This document shows positions 35,448 to 43,690 of a stretch of DNA of 64,000 bases, in pieces. Both the position numbers and the translations under genes were made by a program. The DNA lies in NCBI RefSeq assembly GCF_003939025.1, contig NZ_RQIH01000023.1:23176-87175 (forward strand), given 5' to 3'. The notes under the pieces are model-generated. The model was not told the origin of the DNA, made no database searches, and worked only from the letters and a program-made list of their open reading frames with translations. This DNA is from Rhizobium sophoriradicis. GTDB taxonomy: Bacteria > Pseudomonadota > Alphaproteobacteria > Rhizobiales > Rhizobiaceae. Numbering within the stretch: the stretch's first letter is position 1; every line of letters starts with the position of its first letter.

Positions 35448-36917
35448 ATGTCGATAGATCCGATCGGTTTCGTGGTTCTGCTGCTTGGCGCGCTCAGCAT
35501 GCTGAACGGCGCGCGTTTTGCCGTCACCGCCCTTTGCCTTTCGACGCTGCTCGGTGCCGCAGCGGCTCTGCAGTTGCCGGCGCTCGGCGGCAGCAGCATC
35601 CAGCCGAGCCATCTTCTGGTGCTCTTTCTGGTCATGACGGTCTTGCTGCGCCCGGTTCAGATGCAAGCGACGCTCGCCAGCATCGCCTATCCCGGCCCCG
35701 GCTTCTGGTTTGCCTGCTACATCCTGTTCTCCGTGGTGTCGTCCTTCTTCCTGCCCCGTATTTTTGCCGGCGCGACCCTCGTTTACTCCTCCGCCAGAGA
35801 CCCCTCGGGGATGATGTCGACGGTAGCGGCTCCACTGGCTCCGGGTTCATCCAATATCAGCCAGTCCGTCTATCTTCTCGGCGACCTCGCCTGCTTCGCC
35901 GTCGTCGCCGGACTTGCCCGGTTGGGATATGGCCGGTTCATCGCGCGGCAGCTGATCGTCGCATCGATAGCGTGTTTTGCCTTCGCGCTGATCGACCTCG
36001 CAACGTTCCAGATCGGCCAGGCCCAGCTGCTCGATATCATCAGGAATGCGAATTATACGATGCACACGGCCGAGACTATCCACGGTTTCAAGCGCATCGT
36101 CGGCCCCTTTCCCGAAGCAAGTGCTTATGGCGCCGTTGCATTGGCCTATTTCGCCTTCACACTCATGTTATGGCTGGAGCGCGTCCAAAGCCGCATGACT
36201 GGGTTGGCAACTCTTCTGATCGGCCCGACCATCGTGCTCTGCACCTCGACAACCGCCTATGTCGCGGGCGTCTTTCTTGTCTGCATGTTCGTGTTGTTCT
36301 GCCTGAAACGACTGATCGGCGGTTCCGCCACGACCCCGCACGTGACTTTCCTTGCGATCACGCTGTTTTTCATCCCCTGCGCCATCACCGCGCTCAGCCT
36401 TGTCCCCGATGCGTGGAATTCCATCGCCGGTCTCCTGACCACCACCGTATCGGACAAACTGCAATCGCAGTCCGGCGAAGAGCGCACCGCCTGGAACACC
36501 CTGGCATTGATCGCATTTGTCGATACCGCCACTTTCGGCGCCGGACTGGGCACGGTTCGAGCTTCCAGCTTCATCGCGGCGTTGCTGTCCAATGTCGGAT
36601 TGACCGGCACCGCGCTGTTCGCCGTCTTCGTGTACAGTCTGATGAGGGCAGCCGGCCGGCACAAATCCGGCGACCGGCAAACCCACGCGATCGGAACCGC
36701 CGCCGTAATGGCATCCATCGCACAGATCGGCTCCGCAGCGATATCAGGAAGCGGCACGGATCTCGGCTTACTGTTCAGCACTTCGGCGGGGCTGGCCGCG
36801 GGCTGCCTGGCCGAAGCTTATGTGCCGCGGCATCGGGCGCCCTCATCGCCTGCGAACCGGCGTCCTATAGAGGCATCGGCATCTCCTTTGAGAGCGCCGA
36901 TGTTTTTAACGCCATGA
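35448..36917 (+). CDS. EPS polymerase-like membrane protein (Wzy/O-antigen ligase type)
   Basis: 489-residue integral membrane protein with roughly ten to twelve hydrophobic segments and a larger loop around residues 320-350. The topology and position in a Wzx/Wzy operon suggest the EPS polymerase, which joins lipid-linked repeat units in the periplasm. Wzy proteins share little sequence, so this rests on context and topology. It is the last gene of the forward operon that begins at 30396. Confidence 0.78.
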   Translation: MSIDPIGFVVLLLGALSMLNGARFAVTALCLSTLLGAAAALQLPALGGSSIQPSHLLVLFLVMTVLLRPVQMQATLASIAYPGPGFWFACYILFSVVSSFFLPRIFAGATLVYSSARDPSGMMSTVAAPLAPGSSNISQSVYLLGDLACFAVVAGLARLGYGRFIARQLIVASIACFAFALIDLATFQIGQAQLLDIIRNANYTMHTAETIHGFKRIVGPFPEASAYGAVALAYFAFTLMLWLERVQSRMTGLATLLIGPTIVLCTSTTAYVAGVFLVCMFVLFCLKRLIGGSATTPHVTFLAITLFFIPCAITALSLVPDAWNSIAGLLTTTVSDKLQSQSGEERTAWNTLALIAFVDTATFGAGLGTVRASSFIAALLSNVGLTGTALFAVFVYSLMRAAGRHKSGDRQTHAIGTAAVMASIAQIGSAAISGSGTDLGLLFSTSAGLAAGCLAEAYVPRHRAPSSPANRRPIEASASPLRAPMFLTP

Positions 36918-37105
36918 CGCCCGCTCGGGACTTTCGCGATTGCGCCGAATGGCGGCCTGGCGCAGCCGGACACGGGCGAACACAGGTTCGGGGCCGCTCG
37001 GCGACGCCGCACCCTCCAGGGATTCCCGGTGAAATCAGGCTGCCGTTCGCAAGCGATCCCAAACCACGATCCAGGGAGGGATATGCCGCTGCTTCCGTCC
37101 CAATA

Positions 37106-37402
37106 TCAGCTCTGCTGACGCTCGCTGGCGGCAGAGACACTGTCGGGGGAATTGCTCTGCCGCAGTCTGGCATTGCGCCGCAGGACACCCGACAGGAAGA
37201 CGCCCGACAGATAGCCAATCTCCATCAGCACGAGGATCGCGATACCGGATCCGATCGCCGCTACACTGGAGGACTCATCCACGAAGGCCACGCCGCCGAA
37301 GCCGATTGCCACAAGCAATGCGAAGATTGCGAAAGCCCAAGCGCGGATGCAAGCACCGGCAGCTATCGAAATCACGGCGGCGATGAGCGCGGTAATCAGC
37401 AT
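37106..37402 (-). CDS. Small inner-membrane protein, ExoX/SyrA-like, copy 1
   Basis: 98-residue protein with three hydrophobic segments (about residues 3-20, 22-40, 48-72) and a basic C-terminal tail. Size, topology and the VLMEIGYLSGVF segment fit the ExoX/SyrA family of EPS-production repressors, small membrane proteins that counteract the priming transferase post-transcriptionally. It is paralogous to the protein at 41658-41957 (shared ISIAAGA, IRAWAFA and VLMEVSYLAG-like blocks). It faces the forward EPS operon. The family call is by pattern, not by search. Confidence 0.72.
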   Translation of the reverse strand: MLITALIAAVISIAAGACIRAWAFAIFALLVAIGFGGVAFVDESSSVAAIGSGIAILVLMEIGYLSGVFLSGVLRRNARLRQSNSPDSVSAASERQQS

Positions 37403-37710
37403 TCAAATACCTTTTCTCGCTGCGGCCCGACATGCGCCCCGGCCCCCATTGTCGTGCCGGGGGAGAAGATATCCAAACGCAGCGTCGTCGCAGGCAGGGC
37501 ATTCTTCATGGTGAATATCTCAACAATGAAACACACGAAAACCGCCAGCAGCCGGACGCCGACCAGCCAACGACCGAGGCTGTGTCGCGGCAATATATAC
37601 CGGACCGGGCTTTCATACGACAGCCCCTTCCGCTCAATCAACAACTGTTCCCTCGACTTGGAGGGCGACAGCGATTCTGTGCTGTTAAAAACGATCGGAA
37701 AGGTGAAGAC
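37403..37710. other. Intergenic region between ExoX-like gene and GT8 gene
   Basis: A 308-bp divergent gap expected to carry promoters in both directions. An 82-codon minus-strand frame (37396-37644) crosses it and overlaps the ExoX-like start, but has no recognisable family; it is left unannotated. No strong operator was seen. Confidence 0.4.
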
Positions 37711-38622
37711 ATGAACAATCAGTGCGTCGTCTACGTCACGGATGTCGAATATTCATTTCCGACAATTCTCTCAGCGCTGCAGGCTCGCAAATTCGCGAGC
37801 CCCGCGACCGATGTCTGTGTCCTCATGTCGGAACATCTCGATAATTTCGACGAACTCAAAGCCCTACTGGCTACGAGCGGGGTCGACTTGATCGATGCGA
37901 CCGAAGCGCTGCAGGACTCGCTCGGCAAGCTCGATGGATCGCACTTCCAGGGACGTATCAGCGTCAGCACCATGGCCAAGCTGGTCCTGTGCGAGATCCT
38001 GCCTGCCAACTATACCCAGATCATCTACCTCGATGGCGACACGCAGATAGTCAGCGATCTCGGCGGGCTCGAAAATGCGGTTGTGCCCGAGGGCAGGTTT
38101 TTTGCGGCGCGCGATTACACGGCGATCCATGACTTCCTCGACACCGGAAAGAACAGCCACTATTTCAACGCGGGGGTCTTGAAATTCCACCGCAAAGGCT
38201 GGATCGGGCAGGAGGCGCTTGAGCTTTTTGCTAGAAATCCCGAGGCCTGCGAGGGCAAACATGATCAGGGCGCATTGAATTATGTCTGCGGGTCATCGCT
38301 CATCCTCGTATCGAACCGCTGGAACTTTCCTAAACAGTTCCTTCATCTGGTCAACATGTCCGCCCTGTCGATCGTCCATTATATGGCGCATCCGAAGCCT
38401 TGGCATGGCACCTTCTTTCCCTGGACCGATCGGGAAAGCCAAGTCTATGTCGACTTGCGCAAAGCACATCCGATTTATAACTCGCTGTATCGCGGGATAA
38501 GCTTCGATCGTAAGGCCCTGTATAAGTACCGGTCGATGCGGGCGCGCATCAAACACGCAATCGAGGCGAACGGACCCAATCCGCGGGTCCAGAGCCTGCT
38601 GGTTGGCGATTACGCCGTGTGA
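37711..38622 (+). CDS. GT8-family glycosyltransferase
   Basis: 303-residue retaining glycosyltransferase of family 8. The metal-binding DxD motif is in IIYLDGDTQIVSDL near residue 107. The YFNAGVLKFHRKGW stretch near 150 and a KHDQGALNYV motif near 185, followed by an HYMAHPKPWHG histidine motif near 230, are typical of the family. The ATG at 37711 follows GGAAAGG. It probably decorates or extends the EPS repeat; it has its own promoter region. Confidence 0.88.
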   Translation: MNNQCVVYVTDVEYSFPTILSALQARKFASPATDVCVLMSEHLDNFDELKALLATSGVDLIDATEALQDSLGKLDGSHFQGRISVSTMAKLVLCEILPANYTQIIYLDGDTQIVSDLGGLENAVVPEGRFFAARDYTAIHDFLDTGKNSHYFNAGVLKFHRKGWIGQEALELFARNPEACEGKHDQGALNYVCGSSLILVSNRWNFPKQFLHLVNMSALSIVHYMAHPKPWHGTFFPWTDRESQVYVDLRKAHPIYNSLYRGISFDRKALYKYRSMRARIKHAIEANGPNPRVQSLLVGDYAV

Positions 38623-38752
38623 TGCATTGAGGTCCGCCTGGGGGTGAATAGCCGCGGGACTGATCTCGGCATCGCGGTCGACCCTTGGGTTGCAGGCGGA
38701 CGCGCAACTATTCATCTATTCATTGCAGGATGGATAATGGTCAGGACAGAAT

Positions 38753-39775
38753 ATGAGTTATAGGGCTTCCGCCACCAGTATCTCGCATTACGCAAAAGCC
38801 CGCCTGCGCCGCTCGCTCAAGGCTCGGCAGGTTCGCTACGACCTGCTGCGCAACGGGCTCAAGCAGGCGCGTCACGTCGTCATTTGCGTCATGCGCGACG
38901 AAGGGCACCGGCTGGCATTTTTCCTCCAGTATTATCGCGATCTCGGCTTCGAGCACTTCATCTGCATCGACAACGGCTCGACAGACGGCACAGCCGAATT
39001 GCTGTCCGGCTTCGACGATGTCTCCCTTCTTTCTGCTCACGGATCCTACAAGGCGGCGAGATTTGGAAACGACTGGATCAACGAAGTCATCAACCGGCAC
39101 TGCCAGCAGAAATGGGTCCTCTATGTCGACGCCGATGAGTTCCTGGTTTATCCGCATTGCGACACACGACCGATCGATCAACTGACCGCCTATATCGATT
39201 CCACCGGCGGTCATTCGCTGCGCTCGGTGATGATCGACATGTACAGCCGGCATCCCGTTCTCGAAAACATATGCGAACCCGGCCGCAATCCGCTCGAGGT
39301 CTGCAATCTCTTCGACCGGTCCGGCTATGTCGCGCATTTCGACGAACGCAACTGGACGATATGGATCAAGGGCGGCGTCCGCGGCCGGGTCTATTTCCAT
39401 GACCGGCTCTGGGATGGTCCCGCGCTCAACAAGATCCCTCTCGTCTATATCGAAGGTGAACGTCTTTTTCTCAAATCATCGCACCAGGTCTGGCCGCTCT
39501 CCCTGAATTTGGGCGACATGCGCGGAGCGCTCGGCGTATCCGGCGCCCTTCTGCATTTCAAATTCCTGTCGACCTTCGTTCACAAGGTTGCCGATGCCGC
39601 GCACCGCTCCCAGCACACGGAGGAATATGCGGTATATTCCTCGAGCAAGGACAAGGATGATTTCGTCTACGACGATACGGGCACCTACCGCAGCTGGAAG
39701 GATCTCTCCGATCACGGGCTTATTCAGGGTGAAGGATGGAAATACTGGAAGAATGCCTCCGAAAGCGACGTCTAA
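38753..39775 (+). CDS. GT2-like glycosyltransferase (PF13704/GT92 type)
   Basis: 340-residue glycosyltransferase with the ICVMRDEGHRLAFFLQYYRD and FICIDNGSTDGTAELL blocks (residues 43-85) and a metal-binding VLYVDADEFLVYP motif near residue 122. These mark the GT2-like/GT92 branch often found in rhizobial surface-polysaccharide clusters. It follows the GT8 gene by 130 bp. A terminator lies just beyond its stop. Donor and acceptor are unknown. Confidence 0.87.
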   Translation: MSYRASATSISHYAKARLRRSLKARQVRYDLLRNGLKQARHVVICVMRDEGHRLAFFLQYYRDLGFEHFICIDNGSTDGTAELLSGFDDVSLLSAHGSYKAARFGNDWINEVINRHCQQKWVLYVDADEFLVYPHCDTRPIDQLTAYIDSTGGHSLRSVMIDMYSRHPVLENICEPGRNPLEVCNLFDRSGYVAHFDERNWTIWIKGGVRGRVYFHDRLWDGPALNKIPLVYIEGERLFLKSSHQVWPLSLNLGDMRGALGVSGALLHFKFLSTFVHKVADAAHRSQHTEEYAVYSSSKDKDDFVYDDTGTYRSWKDLSDHGLIQGEGWKYWKNASESDV

Positions 39776-39813
39776 CCACTATTATCGGGAAGCCGCTTCA
39801 ACCGCCGTCAAAC

Positions 39814-39839
39814 ACAAGCCCCGCCGAGGCGGGTTTTGT
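39814..39839. terminator. Terminator between GT gene and Crp pseudogene
   Basis: Hairpin CCCGCC-GA-GGCGGG followed by TTTTGT on the plus strand, 40 bp after the glycosyltransferase stop, with weaker A/T pairing extending the stem. It can serve both convergent genes. Confidence 0.6.
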
Positions 39840-39873
39840 CGAGGCTTTCGCTGCCGCATTCGTCGAGGCGCCC

Positions 39874-40573
39874 TCAAGCAATGGACGCCACACCATCGGC
39901 GTAGGCTTCCAGCGCCTTCCGATTGAGAATACGGACTTTGCCCTGCATGCCGTCGACCACTTTGCTTTCGCGCAAACGCCGCAGGCATTGATTGACCTTT
40001 TCGCGCGACGCCGGCAGCGTCGCCGCCAGGTCATGTTGGGAGATGATCAGCTCATCGCCGCTATGTTGTGCATCCACTTTGTACACGGCAGAAAGGCGCA
40101 GCAGCGTCCGGGCCAATCTCTGCCTCAGGTTCGATCCAGCGTTGCAAATGATCCGCAGTTCGAGTTCGGAAACACGCGCCAGCGCCTTCGACAGGAGCTT
40201 CACCTGAAATTGCGGATCGTTCGCACACAAATCCCGCAGCAAACGACCATCGAAGTAATGCAGTTCGCAGTCCGATGAGGCGCGATATTCCAGGCTGAGG
40301 GATTGCTTGCGCAACACCTTCAATTCGCCGATCAAGCCGCCTTTTGGGATCATCTCCACGATGAACTCCTGTCCATCGGCAAGCGGCGTGCTTGCGCTCA
40401 CCATTCCGCGCTGGACGCAGGCGAACATGTCGATGGCGTCCCCGGCGCAGCCAATCACCTCACCCCGTCGAAACTATCGAACACTCGAACGGCAAAACGG
40501 GAACTCGTGATCCAGATCACCACGGCCGCCGTATATGATATCTGCAGGCCCTGAAGTAACCGCTTCGCCTATT
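39874..40573 (-). pseudogene. Second Crp/Fnr-family regulator, N-terminal nonsense codon
   Basis: Paralogue of the Crp-like regulator at 29185-29922: the DNA-binding domain is nearly the same (ISQHDLAATLPASREKVNQ). Similarity continues upstream of the longest open frame (GTG 40458) in the same frame, through DHEFPFCRSSVR, but TAG at 40476-40474 interrupts it exactly where the intact paralogue has Arg in VRRFRRG. No in-frame ATG is present upstream of the stop. A restart at GTG 40458 would give 194 residues lacking the first strands of the sensor barrel, so it is a pseudogene or a truncated, possibly signal-blind regulator. Confidence 0.8.
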
Positions 40574-40873
40574 CGCGCCGCGCATGCACCAGTCTCGCTA
40601 TCTCTTATAGTCAAATTATAATAATATAAAGTATTCATCTTGATTTATATACAACTAGTGACTAATGCTCACATAAATATACAATATAATTCAAATTTAA
40701 TTCTAACTCATCGATTATTTTAAGACCGGATTTTTATACGATTTATGACAATCACTGAACGAAAGATTGGATCTATAGAATAATATCGTCCACTTTCATT
40801 AATTAATAATATTTCGTTTATATATCCAAAAAGCAAACAGTATCGTAAAGCTTTAAAGGAAGAACTTTGGGAA
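40574..40873. other. AT-rich divergent region between Crp pseudogene and second transferase
   Basis: About 300 bp of markedly AT-rich non-coding DNA, the counterpart of 29923-30293. Apart from the conserved element that follows, the two regions do not align obviously by eye. Confidence 0.6.
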
Positions 40874-40915
40874 ATAAAGAATTTATTCACCATTATGACC
40901 TCGGTCACAGACGTC
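40874..40915 (+). promoter_or_regulatory. 42-bp conserved upstream element, copy 2
   Basis: Matches 30294-30335 at 33 of 42 positions and also begins exactly 102 bp before the downstream transferase ATG. In this copy the central part is a perfect palindrome, TGACCTCGGTCA (40896-40907). Confidence 0.6.
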
Positions 40916-40975
40916 AAACTTGTATTGAATCAAGCTTCGGATGGTATTTCTGGGATTCGCCCAACGGAGACGCGG

Positions 40976-41626
40976 ATGGCGGGAAAAAATCAGGGCATCA
41001 ACCCAGCTGACCTTTGGCGGCGTAGCACCGGGGTGCGGAAGGAAGGGCGTCCCTTCAATTCGTCAAAATCCCATACAATCAGCAGAATTTTGAAGCGCGC
41101 GTTAGACTTTGTCATTGCGGCATCTCTTTTATTTCTTCTGTCGCCGCTCCTTCTGTCGGGAGCAGTCATTATAATGCTCAGCGATCGGGGTGCCGTTTTC
41201 AAATCCCATCGGCTTATCGGCTATAGGGGAAAAGAGTTCGGTTGCCTCAAGTTTCGGACGACACGATCAGACGCAACGCCCAGCCTGCATGCGGCTATCG
41301 TCGGTGACATCCTGACGCGATCGAGCCTCTACAAGCTTCCGCAACTGATCAACGTGCTGCTTGGGCAGATGAGCCTCGTCGGGCCTCGCGCCATTGCCAA
41401 AGAGGAACTGCCCCATTACGGCGAACACGCCTATGCCTACGTCGCAGTCCGTCCTGGCCTGACCGGTCATTGGCAGATCAGCGAACACGTCAGTTATCAG
41501 AATAGAGTTTTCCTCGACGTCGAGTATCTGCGCAATTGGACACTCACGTTGGATTTCATGATAATGGCAAAGACTATGGCGGCCCTGCTTTCCAGGCACG
41601 CTTTACTGCCCAAGACGGACCTGTAG
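40976..41626 (+). CDS. Degenerate ExoY/PssA-like sugar transferase paralogue
   Basis: 216-residue paralogue of the transferase at 30396. The membrane segment (residues 44-64), FGCLKFRT, MSLVGPR and RPGLTGHWQ blocks are kept. However, the catalytic SLDELPQ has become SLYKLPQ (Tyr119-Lys120 replace the Asp-Glu dyad), about 24 residues including DDPRIT are deleted, and SGRNDVSY is reduced to SEHVSY. Catalysis by the known mechanism looks impossible. The reading frame and GGAGACGCGG ribosome site before ATG 40976 remain intact, so an inactive or regulatory protein could still be made; recent decay is the alternative. An upstream in-frame ATG at 40895 lies inside the conserved promoter element. 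Confidence 0.85.
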   Translation: MAGKNQGINPADLWRRSTGVRKEGRPFNSSKSHTISRILKRALDFVIAASLLFLLSPLLLSGAVIIMLSDRGAVFKSHRLIGYRGKEFGCLKFRTTRSDATPSLHAAIVGDILTRSSLYKLPQLINVLLGQMSLVGPRAIAKEELPHYGEHAYAYVAVRPGLTGHWQISEHVSYQNRVFLDVEYLRNWTLTLDFMIMAKTMAALLSRHALLPKTDL

Positions 41627-41657
41627 GGTCGTTCGGTTTTCCCTCATACTCGTAGCA

Positions 41658-41957
41658 TTATCCGTGGGGGCGCTTGCCGGTCATAGGATCGCGCTCGGCA
41701 ACAGAGTTCCTTTTCCGGCGCTTTCGCATATGCTCCCACAACGAGTAGGCGAATAGACCCGCCAGATAGCTCACTTCCATCAAGACAAGCGCTTGGAGGC
41801 AGTAGGCGATCGCATCCGAGAAGGAGGAACCTTTCAGCAGGATCACAGCACCCAAGGCAACGACCAGCAGAAATGCAAAGGTTGCAAAGGCCCAGGCGCG
41901 AATGGTCGCTCCAGCAGCGATGGAGATGGCAACCACGACAAGCGCGCTCTTCAGCAT
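41658..41957 (-). CDS. Small inner-membrane protein, ExoX/SyrA-like, copy 2
   Basis: 99-residue paralogue of the protein at 37106-37402 with the same three hydrophobic segments (about residues 5-22, 24-40, 48-74), the ISIAAGATIRAWAFATFAF block and a strongly basic tail (WEHMRKRRKRN). Likely an EPS-repressor-type membrane protein. It is convergent with the degenerate transferase, mirroring copy 1, which lies convergent to the end of the forward EPS operon. Confidence 0.72.
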   Translation of the reverse strand: MLKSALVVVAISIAAGATIRAWAFATFAFLLVVALGAVILLKGSSFSDAIAYCLQALVLMEVSYLAGLFAYSLWEHMRKRRKRNSVAERDPMTGKRPHG

Positions 41958-42327
41958 TAACCCGCTCCTCTCTTCACATCTCCTTTAAACCGCCGGCTGC
42001 CTCAATGACATGGCAAAAGCTCAAAGTCGAAGCGAAGTTCGATTAAAGTATTTTATCTATTATTGTTAAAATATTCCTAAAACACGCTCAGTAAGCCGAC
42101 CGAACCAAGCGCAGAATATTCGGCTATTCATCCGACAGGGACGCTCTATCGTCCGAAACCAAGAGATGTTTGCGGCATGCAGCAAGATTAATGCACGTCA
42201 TCATGTGCAGTAAGCCTCCTCCTTACCACGACAGAGTGATGAGCCTCCCCCGACAATCGACCACGGTTCAACGAAACAGGGCTCGCCGGTGAATGGCGAG
42301 CCCTGCTGATGTCCTGCATCGATAAGG
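41958..42327. other. Intergenic region between ExoX-like gene and acyltransferase
   Basis: A 370-bp gap, AT-rich near 42030-42080, that should hold the promoter of the ExoX-like gene and the acyltransferase terminator. No coding signal is convincing. Confidence 0.5.
42277..42305 (-). terminator. Terminator of the acyltransferase gene
   Basis: Perfect 11-bp arms CAGGGCTCGCC / GGCGAGCCCTG with a 7-nt loop, 22 bp after the acyltransferase stop, followed on the minus strand by TTTCGTT. Confidence 0.7.
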
Positions 42328-43437
42328 CTATTTCGAGACTGCGGCGGCCAATTGCCGTTTTGCGCCGCGCTGGAGGCTGAAATTTTCAAGCCAAGTAACT
42401 TGTTTCCTCAATTTCAACGCCGGCTTTTCGATGAATCTCCACGAGAAGGCGGCAAAGCAGGTCGCAAGGATGCTACAGACAATGCCGTTCAACCACCAGT
42501 TATGCGCCCAAGATCCGAGCGCTACGAACGCCTGTTGAATGGGATAGCCGTAGAGAAAAACGCCATAGGAATAGTCGGCCCCACTGAGAATGCCAAGCTT
42601 GCGGGGCGAGGTCAGGCCGAGGAAGACCGTGACATATCCGATTGCCGGAATGGCAATGAAATCTCCAAAGGAAGTGAACCAATAGGCCCATAATATGATT
42701 GTGGCCGAAGCAAGGAAAATTCTCACATCCCAGAGAACCTTGTCCTTGTAGAGATAGAAGGTCACCCCCATGAGAAACGCGCAGATGAGCAGATTGCCCG
42801 ACGCGGTCGTGGGCATGGTTGCCCAATCGCTCTCATGTTTCCAATACCTTGCGATACCGAAGCTGATGATCAAAGCCGGCGTTGCGATAAGGGCGATCAC
42901 CCGCCGCCTGACCACGCCGAGCAGAAACAGGGCGGCGATCGCGGCATAGCACTCAAGCTCGAAGGGCACCGTCCAGAGCTGCCCATTGACCATTGCGGCG
43001 TCGGGATTATCCAGGAATACACCGGGGAGATTGAAGTGGATGTGGCCTGTGACATTCAGCAGATAAGTAAAGAACTGAGGATCGGTGAAATAGTCACTTA
43101 GGTCATACTCTGTATAGATCGCTCCGAGTATAAAGGCTGCCAGCAATACCTCCACCGCAAGGGCAGGGTAGATCCGGATAAATCGGTTGCCGAGAAAGGA
43201 GATCAATGTCTTCGACCGTTCAAGACTGCCAGCCACTAGGAATCCGCTCAAGACGAAGAACATCGGCAGCACTGATTTGATGACAGGACGGAAAGGCGAC
43301 TCCCAGAGAAACAGGTCATCGCCGTATGTGACGCGGGCCGTATGTATCCAAAGTACTGAAAAAGCTAACAGTAATCGCATATAATCGAATCCTGTCGGTC
43401 GCCCTTTCGCTAGATCAAGCTTTTCGCCGAGAAACAT
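42328..43437 (-). CDS. Acyltransferase family 3 membrane protein (OafA-like)
   Basis: 369-residue membrane O-acyltransferase with about ten hydrophobic segments. The family signature is present: FDYMRLLLAFSVLWIHTARV with the key histidine near residue 32, and FVLSGFLVAGSLER with FIRIYPAL near 60-90. Such enzymes acetylate surface or secreted polysaccharides in the periplasm; at the edge of the EPS region it probably modifies EPS or LPS. ATG 43437 follows AAGGG; the longer in-frame start at 43506 adds a hydrophilic segment absent from the family. Confidence 0.87.
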   Translation of the reverse strand: MFLGEKLDLAKGRPTGFDYMRLLLAFSVLWIHTARVTYGDDLFLWESPFRPVIKSVLPMFFVLSGFLVAGSLERSKTLISFLGNRFIRIYPALAVEVLLAAFILGAIYTEYDLSDYFTDPQFFTYLLNVTGHIHFNLPGVFLDNPDAAMVNGQLWTVPFELECYAAIAALFLLGVVRRRVIALIATPALIISFGIARYWKHESDWATMPTTASGNLLICAFLMGVTFYLYKDKVLWDVRIFLASATIILWAYWFTSFGDFIAIPAIGYVTVFLGLTSPRKLGILSGADYSYGVFLYGYPIQQAFVALGSWAHNWWLNGIVCSILATCFAAFSWRFIEKPALKLRKQVTWLENFSLQRGAKRQLAAAVSK

Positions 43438-43690
43438 CTGTGGCCCTTTCAGAAGTATTGACTCGATTTGGATTGGCAAGCTGTCGCCGCAGCGCAGCGG
43501 CGGCATGATTGCCGGGTCGGGACCGCGTGTCAGTGACCAGAGCTACATTAGGAAAAATTGAAGGAGAGAGCGCCCCTCTCCCGAAGACGAGGCAACTGAC
43601 CACAACCCAATCGCCCTGCACTTTCCGCGGCGCCATGCGACGGTTGGAGTTGGACCAGGCGATCGGGCAGCGAATTCAAATGAGGAAACC

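Noticed and set aside
37396..37644. 82-codon minus-strand frame just upstream of the ExoX-like gene, with one hydrophobic stretch
   Set aside because: No recognisable family, no clear ribosome site, and it covers a region expected to hold divergent promoters. It could be real but is not supportable.
35387..37714. 775-codon open frame across the polymerase gene and the ExoX-like gene
   Set aside because: Low-complexity Arg/Ser/Pro translation; the real membrane protein (35448-36917) and the ExoX-like gene explain the region.
40720..40917. 65-codon minus-strand frame in the AT-rich region before the second transferase
   Set aside because: AT-rich translation without family features, and it crosses the conserved promoter element.
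40895..40975. N-terminal extension of the second transferase from ATG 40895
   Set aside because: It would place the start inside the conserved upstream element; ATG 40976 aligns with the first copy and has GGAGAC upstream.
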